A DNA stretch of 12,430 bases from an uncultured Flavihumibacter sp. (GTDB lineage Bacteria > Bacteroidota > Bacteroidia > Chitinophagales > Chitinophagaceae): the NCBI GenBank assembly GCA_946481605.1, contig CAMLPA010000051.1, positions 1 to 12,430 of the forward strand, read 5' to 3'. The position numbers and the translations under genes were made by a program. How positions within the stretch are numbered: the first letter of the stretch is position 1; each line of letters begins with the position of its first letter. This document shows, in pieces, positions 1-6,783 of the stretch. The notes beneath the pieces are model-generated. The model worked only from the letters and a program-made list of their open reading frames with translations, did no database searches and was not told the DNA's origin.

Positions 1-2
1 TG

Positions 3-569
3 CAACTGCACTATTCGGAAATGCGGAACAAACCGCGTACTAAGAAGTACCTGGATGAGTTGCGTGATATCCAACTTCAATTCGAAAAGCGGGAACGGCA
101 ACTCAACCAGGTGAATGTGATCGTGCAATCCCTTCTGGAAGAAAAGGATATGGATGCTGTGATGGAGGAAGTGAGCAAACTGCATCGTCCGTTGTTCCCT
201 GATAAAACAATAGAAGAACCGGATCAACTTCCTGCTCCCAAACCAGTGAAAGTGCCCAAAGGTGAGACCAAACGCATTAGTCTGGCCATGTTCAAAGAAG
301 GCATAAGCATCTCCGAGATCGCCAAAGAAAGAGCGCTTGCCGTAACCACCATTGAAGGGCATATCGCCTCTTACGCAGGCACATCCGAAATTGATATATC
401 TTCCCTGATAACAACGGAAAAGCTCAACACCATCGCTGAAAAATTGCTCGCAGCGGAGCAGTTTTCCCTTTCTGCCATTAAAGAACAACTGGGGGATTCG
501 TTCAGTTACTTTGAAATCAAGTGCGCAGCGGCATATATCCGGTTTCAGGAAACGGGCAGCAGTTCATAA
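3..569 (+). CDS. C-terminal part of a helicase-type protein with HTH_40-like domain (5' truncated)
   Basis: The reading frame is open to the left edge, and the residues before the first Met (QLHYSE) read as ordinary protein, so this is probably the tail of a longer gene that starts outside the window. A charged, probably coiled-coil stretch comes first, then a Pro/Lys-rich linker. The last ~95 residues form a helix-turn-helix-like unit with the pattern FKEGISISEIAKERALAVTTIEGH followed by IKEQLGDSFSYFEIK. That pattern is typical of the HTH_40 domain found at the C-terminus of RecQ- and PIF1-like helicases, especially in Bacteroidota; it probably binds DNA. The helicase core is not visible, so the enzyme class is inferred from the tail only. 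The last 25 bp overlap the end of the convergent reductase-family gene. A stand-alone 182-aa protein starting at the ATG at 21 is possible but less likely. Confidence 0.65.
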   Translation, partial: QLHYSEMRNKPRTKKYLDELRDIQLQFEKRERQLNQVNVIVQSLLEEKDMDAVMEEVSKLHRPLFPDKTIEEPDQLPAPKPVKVPKGETKRISLAMFKEGISISEIAKERALAVTTIEGHIASYAGTSEIDISSLITTEKLNTIAEKLLAAEQFSLSAIKEQLGDSFSYFEIKCAAAYIRFQETGSSS

Positions 570-1093
570 TACAGGGAAACCAGGCCCGTATCGTAAGGAA
601 CCGTTTTCTTTAACTTTAGTTTTACGCGCCCATTGAGGTCCTTAAATAACGGTTTTCCAGCGCCTAAAACAATGGGGTGCATGGCGAGCATGAGTTCGTC
701 TACCAGTCCTTCATTCATCAGTAATGTTGTGATGGATGCTCCGCCGTAGAGCCAGATGTTTTTTCCTGGTTCGGCTTTTATTTTTTTCACCTTATTTACG
801 ATATCATCCGAAATGTACGTTACGCCTTGTTCCTGCTGAGGATTACGGGAGAAGACGTATTGCTTCATGGAAAGAAAGGCGTTCCAGAAGCTGCTTTTTT
901 CCTGTGCATCACTGGAAGGGATATGCGCTTTAAAGAGATCGTAGCTTTTTCTTCCAAAGAAGATGGTATCGGTTTGTTGGAGAAATTCGTTCATGCCGTA
1001 GTCCTGGTCGGTGAAGCACCAGTCGAATTCACCTTTGGGGCCTTCGATGAGGCCATCTAGGGAGGTGGCAAGTTGGAGAATGAGTTTACGCAT
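545..1093 (-). CDS. Dihydrofolate reductase / RibD C-terminal family protein
   Basis: A 182-aa protein of the DHFR-like RibD-C fold (YyaP/YwjB type), expected to be a cytosolic NADPH-dependent reductase of unknown substrate. It opens with RKLILQLATSLDGLIEG, the first strand and loop of the family. It then has TIFFGRKSYDLF and the nucleotide-binding IWLYGGASITTLLM, followed by DELMLAMHPIVLGAGKPLF near the C-terminus. I chose the ATG at 1093: the longer frame begins with a TTG at 1135 and adds 14 residues (PTIPFFAKKHIP and so on) that lie outside the family fold. No clear Shine-Dalgarno is seen, as is common in Bacteroidota. A box TACCTTTC on the minus strand (1115-1122) is one base off the TAnnTTTG consensus and may be its promoter, but no good -33 partner was found. 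It overlaps the upstream helicase gene tail-to-tail. It has no evident link to the CRISPR locus. Confidence 0.85.
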   Translation of the reverse strand: MRKLILQLATSLDGLIEGPKGEFDWCFTDQDYGMNEFLQQTDTIFFGRKSYDLFKAHIPSSDAQEKSSFWNAFLSMKQYVFSRNPQQEQGVTYISDDIVNKVKKIKAEPGKNIWLYGGASITTLLMNEGLVDELMLAMHPIVLGAGKPLFKDLNGRVKLKLKKTVPYDTGLVSLYYELLPVS

Positions 1094-1316
1094 TGGGATA
1101 TGTTTTTTTGCGAAGAAAGGTATGGTGGGTGACAACGGTATGGCAGTTGGGGGGGGGAGGGAATTTTCCAGATTTATTGATATGTAAATTGAAAATGTTT
1201 AAATTTATCTAACCCCACTTAAGATTCTTCAAGAAATCCTTAAACTATGCTCTACACTATTGCTCAGCCAAAAATTCGGTGTTATTACACACACAAGGAA
1301 AATGACTTCATAAAAC
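1094..1316. other. AT-rich intergenic stretch, no gene seen
   Basis: This is the part of the 427-bp gap between the reductase gene and cas9 that lies before the tracrRNA. It begins with the probable 5' region of the reductase gene, then a run of nine G (1149-1157), then AT-rich sequence without a credible reading frame or strong hairpin. The AT-rich part has the same base composition as the tracrRNA-cas9 region and probably belongs to the CRISPR locus. The rest of the gap (1317-1520) is covered by the tracrRNA, its promoter and the cas9 upstream region. Confidence 0.5.
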
Positions 1317-1343
1317 AAAAAAGCCCCCGTCAAAGTCGAGGGC
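1317..1343 (-). terminator. Intrinsic terminator of the tracrRNA
   Basis: On the minus strand, GCCCTCG (1343-1337) pairs with CGGGGGC (1329-1323) as a 7-bp stem with one G-U pair around a 7-nt loop, followed by six T (1322-1317). This is a textbook rho-independent terminator and also forms the last stem-loop of the tracrRNA. Confidence 0.85.
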
Positions 1344-1398
1344 AACTTAATGTTTTCACAACGGAATAATCCTTATTGTGATTTGCTTCGTGTGCAAT
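1317..1398 (-). ncRNA. tracrRNA of the type II-C CRISPR system
   Basis: On the minus strand this region reads as a complete trans-activating RNA of about 82 nt. Near its 5' end, positions 1388-1376 give AAGCAAATCACAA, which is complementary over 13 consecutive bases to nucleotides 2-14 of the CRISPR repeat in the crRNA (minus-strand) sense. Next come a small GGA-ATAA-TCC type hairpin (1363-1372), a TGT-GAAA-ACA hairpin (1351-1360), and a GC-rich terminator hairpin ending in six U. This order (anti-repeat, nexus-like stem, terminator stem) is the usual layout of tracrRNA. It pairs with crRNA, is processed with it (by RNase III in known systems) and binds Cas9. It lies upstream of cas9 and runs divergently from it. 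The 5' end is inferred from the promoter boxes and could be off by several bases. Pairing beyond the 13-bp core is interrupted: a T is missing and the following bases match poorly. Confidence 0.87.
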
Positions 1399-1403
1399 AT
1401 AAG

Positions 1404-1433
1404 CAAAAATCAATATTATAAATCCCAGGCAAA
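1404..1433 (-). promoter_or_regulatory. Putative tracrRNA promoter (Bacteroidota type)
   Basis: On the minus strand a TTTG box (1433-1430) is followed after 18 bases by GATTTTTG (1411-1404), one base off the Bacteroidota -7 box TAnnTTTG. Consensus spacing is about 19-21, so this is slightly short. It would start transcription near 1398, just ahead of the anti-repeat, which fits the tracrRNA well. Confidence 0.5.
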
Positions 1434-1456
1434 TTTTATTTTAAATGCCGACACAT

Positions 1457-1472
1457 TTACGGTAATCCGTAA
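1457..1472. promoter_or_regulatory. Inverted repeat in the cas9 upstream region
   Basis: TTACGG-TAAT-CCGTAA is a perfect inverted repeat with 6-bp arms and a 4-base centre, 48 bp before the cas9 start and about 58 bp behind the probable tracrRNA start. It could be an operator for a dimeric regulator or a weak hairpin in the cas9 leader. No regulator gene is present in the window, and no clear cas9 promoter boxes were found to fix its position relative to transcription start. Confidence 0.3.
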
Positions 1473-1520
1473 TATTTAGCAAGGAAATCAATTTACATTC
1501 ATCCCAAACTGCTTAACAAA

Positions 1521-4500
1521 ATGTCAAGAAAACATATATTAGGACTTGATCTTGGCACAACCTCAATTGGATGGGCCAAAGTAATAGAAGACGATCAAGA
1601 GACAGGTTCCTCTATTGAATCAATCGGAGTTCGTGTAAATCCATTGTCTACAGACGAACAAACAAACTTCGAAAAAGGCAAACCAGTTTCTGTGAACGCT
1701 GACAGGACCCTTAAACGGAGCATGCGCCGCAATCTCAGCAGGTACAAACTTCGTCGTAAAAATCTGATAGAGATCCTTACAGAAAATAAAATTATAACAT
1801 CAGATAGCATCCTTTCGGAAGACGGTAAAACAACCACCCATTCCACGTATGGTTACATGTCAGCCGCAACAACCGAAAAGATACCACTTGATGCATTCGC
1901 AAGAGTATTGTTGGCCATCAATAAAAAACGGGGTTATAAAAGCAGCAGAAAAGCAAAGAATACTGACGAGGGGCAACTTATTGATGGGATGGCCGTAGCA
2001 AAAATATTATACGAGGAGCAACTCACACCCGGACAACTGTGTTTAAGATTACTTAAAGAGGGTAAAAAACATCTCCCCGACTTTTACAGATCAGACCTTG
2101 AGGCAGAGCTGGATAAAGTCTGGCAATTTCAACAACAGCTCCATCCAGACATTTTAACTTCCGATTTCAGAAAGCACCTGGAAGGAAAAGGCCAACGCGC
2201 CACATCAGCAGCATTCTGGGGGAAATATGGGTTTAATACAGCGGACATAAAGGGAAGTCGAGACGAAAAGAAATTAAAAGCGTATGAACTGCGCAGTAAT
2301 GCAGTTCGAGCCACATTATCCAAGGAAGTAGTTGCTTACGTGATTACTGAAATCAACAATGATTTAAACAAATCCAGCGGTTACCTTGGCGCAATCAGCG
2401 ACCGCAGTAAAGAACTCTATTTCAACAATGAAACGGTTGGGCAATATTTATACAGGCAAATACAAAAAAATCCCCATACCCGATTAAAGGGGCAGGTATT
2501 TTACCGGCAGGATTACATGGATGAATTTGAACGTATTTGGGAAACTCAGGCGAAGCATTATCCTTTGTTGACGCCACAACTTAAGGAACAAATAAGAGAT
2601 ATTGTCATTTTTTACCAACGAAAACTAAAGTCGCAAAGAGGATTAATCAGCTTTTGCGAATTTGAGAGTAAGGAAATAGAAATCAAAAAAAACGGGCAGA
2701 TACAAAAGAAGAATATTGGTTTAAAAGTCGCCCCAAAATCTTCCCCCCTTTTCCAGGAATTTAAGATATGGCAGGTATTAAACAACCTTCAATTTAAACA
2801 CAAAACAACTAAACAGATTTACGTTCCAGACCTTGAATCCAAGCAAATTCTTTTTAGCGAACTCAACATCAAGGGCAATCTGAAAGCGACAGAGGCCATC
2901 AAATACATTGGATACAATCCCAAAGAATGGGATGCTAATTATAGGATATTGGAAGGCAATCATACAAATCAGTCATTGTTCAACGCTTATCTTCGGATAC
3001 TAGAAATGGAAGGGTATAATGAAGATTTACTGAAACTTGCCGGAAGCGACAATATAGATGTGGGAACCATCGAAAAACCTGCATCAGAAATACTTAAAAT
3101 GATTGAATCCATCTTTGAGATGATGGGCATAAATACAGGAATTCTTCATTTTGATGCTGAACTAAACGGGAAAGAATTTGAGAAGCAACCCGCTTATCAA
3201 TTATGGCACTTGCTATATTCAATAGAAGATGATTCGAAAAAGCACGAACAGGAAGATGTCTTTTTGTATGGCAATAATGATATTGGTTTAAAGAAAAAGC
3301 TTTGTGAGAAATTTGGTTTTCAACCTTCACACACCAAAATATTGGTAAATGTTGCATTCAATAGTGATTATGGGAGTCTTTGCAGCAAAGCCATACGAAA
3401 AATAATTCCGTACATAAAAGAAAACAAATACAGCGAAGCTTGCAAACTTGCCGGCTACAACCATTCAGAAGCCTCACTAACAAAGGAAGACAATGCCAAT
3501 CGAGTATTAAAAGAACGCTTAGACCCCTTGAAAAAAAATGAACTGCGTAGCCCTGTCGTAGAGAAGATATTAAACCAGATGGTAAATGTGGTTAACACGC
3601 TGATTGATGAAGAAAATAAAAAACTAAAAGCCAAGGGGCATACAGCAAATTTCCATTTCGATGAAATACGCATTGAGCTGGCGCGGGAGTTGAAAAAAAA
3701 TGCTGCTGAGCGCGCAGAAATGACAACGAACATCAATGAAAGTAAAATCAGGCATGAGAAGATTATCAAGATTCTTCAATCTGAATTTTTCATCCATAAT
3801 CCAACCAGGAAAGATATCATCCGTTATAAACTTTATGAGGAACTAAAAAACAACGGCTACAAAGACCTTTACACGAATACATATATTCCCAGAGAAAAGC
3901 TATTCAGCAAAGAAATTGATGTGGACCACATTATTCCACAAATGAGTTTATTTGATGATAGCTTTTCCAACAAAACCGTTATCTACAGAAAAGAAAACCA
4001 GGAGAAAGGAAATCAGACTGCTTACGACTTCATTTTGAGCAAATACGGAGAAGACGAGGCTACAGCATTCGTAAACCGTATTACTGCCCTTTTCGAACTG
4101 GGTAAAAAAAGTAAGGAAGAAGGCATTTCAAAAGCCAAGCTACAGAAACTGCAAAAAAGACAAAGCGAAATAGGAGAAGGCTTTATTGAACGCGATTTGC
4201 GGGAAAGCCAGTACATCGCTAAAAAGGCTAAAAACATGCTTTTATCTATTACAAGAAATGTAGTAGCAACCTCAGGCGAAGTAACAGCCAAATTGCGGGA
4301 AGATTGGGGCCTGGTAAATATCATGCAGGGAATTAATATGCCGAAATTCCGGGCTTTGGGGCTTACCGAAATGATCGACAAAAAAGATGGTGGCCAAAAA
4401 GAACGTATCGTAGATTGGAGTAAGCGCAATGATCACAGGCACCATGCAATGGACGCTTTGGTTATCGCATTCACAAAACGCAACCATATACAATACCTTA

Positions 4501-5798
4501 ACTATCTCAATGCGAGAAAAGACGAAGGGCATAAACTTCACAATAACATTCTTGGCATTGAGGATAAAGAAACTGAACTAATTATTGATGATCTCGGCAG
4601 ACGTAAAAGAAAATTCAGGCTTCCAATACCTAACTTCAGGGAATTAGCCCTAGAACACCTTGAAGGTGTACTGGTATCACATAAAGCAAAAAACAAAGTT
4701 GTCACCAAAAACAAAAATAAAATCCAGACGGCCAAAGGTGATAAGATAAAAATAGAACTTACCCCCAGAGGCCAGCTACATAAAGAAACAGTTTATGGGA
4801 AGTACAGGTACTACGTAAGTAAAGAAGAAAAAATAGGCACTAAGTTCGACGAAAGCATAATTAACCAAGTAAGCAACTCCATTTACCGTAAAGCTTTAAT
4901 GGAAAGGCTTGTATCGAACGACAACGATCCTAAAAAGGCTTTTGGCGGGAAAAATGCGCTCAGCAAAAACCCTATTTATCTTGATAGTGAAAAAAAGCAA
5001 CCCTTGCCGGAGAAAATCAAACTTACATGGCTGGAAGATGATTTTTCAATCAGGAAAGATATTAACCCTGGGAACTTTAGTGATGTAAAGTCTATAGAAA
5101 AAGTACTTGACCACGCGGTTAAAAAAAAACTTTTTGAACGGCTTAACGCGTTTGATAATGATCCCAAGAAAGCTTTCAGCGACCTCGAAAAGAACCCTAT
5201 CTGGATGAATGAGGCCAAAGGTATAAGCATTAAAAGAGTAAAGATCAGTGGCGTTAAAAACGCTACCAATCTTCACTATAAAAAAGATCATCTGGGAAGG
5301 CAAATTAAATCTTCCGATGGCAAGTTAATTCCTGTTGACTTTATAAGTACTGGTAACAATCATCATGTTGCTATTTATAGAGATCAAGAAGGCAATTTGC
5401 AGGAACGTGTAGTATCCCTTTTCGATGCAGTCCAACTTTCAAACAGTGGGTTTCCCGTTGTTGATAGGAATTATAACCAAGAGGCAGGATGGAAGTTTTT
5501 ATTCTCAATGAAGCAAAATGAGTATTTTTTATTTCCAAATGAAAAAACAGGATTTAATCCATTTGAAATAGACCTGTTAAACCCTCAAAAAAATACGGTC
5601 ATTAGCCCAAATTTATTTAGAGTGCAAAAAATCACAACTGGAGATTATTGGTTCAGGCACCACTTAGAAACATCCGTGGAATCCAAAAAAGAACTTAAAG
5701 ACATTACGTTTAAACGACTTAGCCTAGCAGGCATTCAAAACATAGTGAAAGTAAGAATCAACCACATTGGACAAATCGTTGGAGTTGGGGAATACTAG
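1521..5798 (+). CDS. cas9: CRISPR-associated endonuclease Cas9, type II-C
   Basis: RNA-guided DNA endonuclease of 1425 aa, a usual length for the large Bacteroidota Cas9 group. RuvC-I is at the N-terminus (GLDLGTTSIGWAKV, catalytic Asp10). An Arg-rich bridge helix follows at about 62-85 (DRTLKRSMRRNLSRYKLRRK). RuvC-II is FDEIRIELAREL with Glu719. The HNH domain carries DVDHIIPQ with His803, then Asn817 and Asn826 at the spacing seen in active enzymes. RuvC-III is HRHHAMDALV with His975 and Asp978. All nuclease residues are therefore present and the protein should cut both strands. The C-terminal ~300 residues should hold the WED/PAM-interacting region; they contain two related segments (about 1128-1150 and 1206-1228) with DNDPKKAF. 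The gene is visibly richer in A/T than the genes after it. The type II-C call rests on the family, the absence of cas4/csn2, and the repeat type. Divergent tracrRNA lies upstream and hairpin terminators lie downstream. Confidence 0.98.
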   Translation: MSRKHILGLDLGTTSIGWAKVIEDDQETGSSIESIGVRVNPLSTDEQTNFEKGKPVSVNADRTLKRSMRRNLSRYKLRRKNLIEILTENKIITSDSILSEDGKTTTHSTYGYMSAATTEKIPLDAFARVLLAINKKRGYKSSRKAKNTDEGQLIDGMAVAKILYEEQLTPGQLCLRLLKEGKKHLPDFYRSDLEAELDKVWQFQQQLHPDILTSDFRKHLEGKGQRATSAAFWGKYGFNTADIKGSRDEKKLKAYELRSNAVRATLSKEVVAYVITEINNDLNKSSGYLGAISDRSKELYFNNETVGQYLYRQIQKNPHTRLKGQVFYRQDYMDEFERIWETQAKHYPLLTPQLKEQIRDIVIFYQRKLKSQRGLISFCEFESKEIEIKKNGQIQKKNIGLKVAPKSSPLFQEFKIWQVLNNLQFKHKTTKQIYVPDLESKQILFSELNIKGNLKATEAIKYIGYNPKEWDANYRILEGNHTNQSLFNAYLRILEMEGYNEDLLKLAGSDNIDVGTIEKPASEILKMIESIFEMMGINTGILHFDAELNGKEFEKQPAYQLWHLLYSIEDDSKKHEQEDVFLYGNNDIGLKKKLCEKFGFQPSHTKILVNVAFNSDYGSLCSKAIRKIIPYIKENKYSEACKLAGYNHSEASLTKEDNANRVLKERLDPLKKNELRSPVVEKILNQMVNVVNTLIDEENKKLKAKGHTANFHFDEIRIELARELKKNAAERAEMTTNINESKIRHEKIIKILQSEFFIHNPTRKDIIRYKLYEELKNNGYKDLYTNTYIPREKLFSKEIDVDHIIPQMSLFDDSFSNKTVIYRKENQEKGNQTAYDFILSKYGEDEATAFVNRITALFELGKKSKEEGISKAKLQKLQKRQSEIGEGFIERDLRESQYIAKKAKNMLLSITRNVVATSGEVTAKLREDWGLVNIMQGINMPKFRALGLTEMIDKKDGGQKERIVDWSKRNDHRHHAMDALVIAFTKRNHIQYLNYLNARKDEGHKLHNNILGIEDKETELIIDDLGRRKRKFRLPIPNFRELALEHLEGVLVSHKAKNKVVTKNKNKIQTAKGDKIKIELTPRGQLHKETVYGKYRYYVSKEEKIGTKFDESIINQVSNSIYRKALMERLVSNDNDPKKAFGGKNALSKNPIYLDSEKKQPLPEKIKLTWLEDDFSIRKDINPGNFSDVKSIEKVLDHAVKKKLFERLNAFDNDPKKAFSDLEKNPIWMNEAKGISIKRVKISGVKNATNLHYKKDHLGRQIKSSDGKLIPVDFISTGNNHHVAIYRDQEGNLQERVVSLFDAVQLSNSGFPVVDRNYNQEAGWKFLFSMKQNEYFLFPNEKTGFNPFEIDLLNPQKNTVISPNLFRVQKITTGDYWFRHHLETSVESKKELKDITFKRLSLAGIQNIVKVRINHIGQIVGVGEY

Positions 5799-5867
5799 TA
5801 GGCCAAACGCCGTTACAAAAGCATGCCATCTATTTACTCAAAATCAGCACATCGAAATAGTTATTTT

Positions 5868-5885
5868 ACGGAAAACCGTTTTTTT
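5868..5885 (+). terminator. Small hairpin plus T-run after cas9
   Basis: ACGG-AAAA-CCGT forms a 4-bp stem followed directly by seven T, 70 bp after the cas9 stop. The stem is short, so this is a weak terminator candidate, but it is backed up by the larger hairpin that follows. Confidence 0.4.
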
Positions 5886-5926
5886 GACCCCCATATCTTA
5901 ACTACGTTTATTGCGAAATTCAACCT

Positions 5927-5988
5927 GCAGCCTTTTCTGAATATCCATTTAAACTGAATGGATATTCAGAAAGGAAGGCCTGCTTTTT
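5927..5988 (+). terminator. Long hairpin terminator between cas9 and nfi
   Basis: TTTCTGAATATCCATT (5934-5949) is perfectly complementary to 5957-5972: 16 bp around a 7-base loop. Outside it GCAG (5927-5930) pairs with CTGC (5980-5983) and CC with GG, with small bulges, and TTTTT follows at 5984-5988. It should stop cas9 transcripts before nfi, so the downstream nuclease and adaptation genes probably have their own promoter. A transposon-like small inverted-repeat element is an alternative reading. Confidence 0.7.
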
Positions 5989-6049
5989 GAAATACCTTGA
6001 ATAAACTATTCTTTCCAAAGGAACGATTCTGAAGCAATAGTCTAAACTT

Positions 6050-6055
6050 AAGGAG
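6050..6055 (+). promoter_or_regulatory. Strong Shine-Dalgarno site of nfi
   Basis: AAGGAG lies 9 bases before the ATG at 6065. It is the clearest ribosome binding site seen in the window and fixes the nfi start. Confidence 0.7.
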
Positions 6056-6064
6056 ACATTCGCA

Positions 6065-6751
6065 ATGGCACTTTATTCAAACATCACCATCCCGCAGGCT
6101 ACGCTCATCCAAAATGAGCTCCGGGAAAAACTGGATATTACCGAACGGGATTTAAACATCTCCACCATCGGCGGAGCAGATATATCCCTGAATTTATACA
6201 GTTCTACCATTTACGCGGGCATTATCCTGCTTTCTTTCCCAAGCCTAACTCCTATCGCCTATTCCCTCGTTAAAGCTGAAACACATTTCCCTTATGTACC
6301 GGGCTACCTGGCTTTCAGAGAAGTGCCAGCACTTACTGAGGCCTGGCAACAAATGCCCATTAAACCAGACGTACTCATCGTAGATGGGCACGGTATCGCA
6401 CACCCAAGGCGAATGGGTATAGCTGCACATTTTGGCGTACATACCGGACAACCCAGCATGGGCTGCGCCAAAAAGATTCTTTTCGGAAAATATGAAGAAC
6501 CAGATATTGAACAAGGTTCATTCAGTCCAATACTATACAAAGAGGAACAGGTCGGTTATGCCTTTAGAAGTAAAGGAAAAACAGCGCCCGTATTCATTTC
6601 CCCAGGCCATGGGATGGGCATGAAAAACAGCCTGGGAATCATCAGACAGTGTACCGGAAAATACAGGATACCAGAACCCACCCGCCTTGCGCACGAACTG
6701 GTGAACAAGTTCAGAAGAGGCGAACTGAAAGAAGGCTTTTCACCATTATAA
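6065..6751 (+). CDS. nfi: Endonuclease V (deoxyinosine 3' endonuclease)
   Basis: A 228-aa, full-length endonuclease V. In characterised members the enzyme nicks DNA at the second bond 3' of deoxyinosine and starts repair of deaminated adenine; some relatives also cut inosine-containing RNA. The family motifs are present in order: GADIS with catalytic Asp39, YVPGYLAFRE with Glu86, VLIVDGHGIAHPRRMGIAAHFG with Asp107 and His113, then PSMGCAKK (for the usual PTxGCAK) and SPGHGMGMKNSL. The predicted metal ligands are intact, so it should be active. It starts after a strong AAGGAG site and lies 32 bp before the HsdR-like gene. It is placed between cas9 and cas1, which is not the standard type II-C order; no role of endonuclease V in CRISPR adaptation is known to me. 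It may be an ordinary repair gene drawn into the locus or a functional accessory. Confidence 0.95.
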   Translation: MALYSNITIPQATLIQNELREKLDITERDLNISTIGGADISLNLYSSTIYAGIILLSFPSLTPIAYSLVKAETHFPYVPGYLAFREVPALTEAWQQMPIKPDVLIVDGHGIAHPRRMGIAAHFGVHTGQPSMGCAKKILFGKYEEPDIEQGSFSPILYKEEQVGYAFRSKGKTAPVFISPGHGMGMKNSLGIIRQCTGKYRIPEPTRLAHELVNKFRRGELKEGFSPL

Positions 6752-6783
6752 ATCACTAGTAAATACCATTAACCCCTATCACC

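Noticed and set aside
736..1060. Two plus-strand frames inside the reductase gene
   Set aside because: They lie fully within a well-supported minus-strand gene and have no recognisable protein features.
545..1135. TTG start at 1135 for the reductase-family gene
   Set aside because: The extra 14 residues are outside the family fold and the ATG at 1093 starts exactly before the conserved first strand.
1521..5798. Many reading frames of 60-135 codons on the strand opposite cas9
   Set aside because: They are shadows of the cas9 coding frame, with low-complexity composition and no recognisable domain or start signal.
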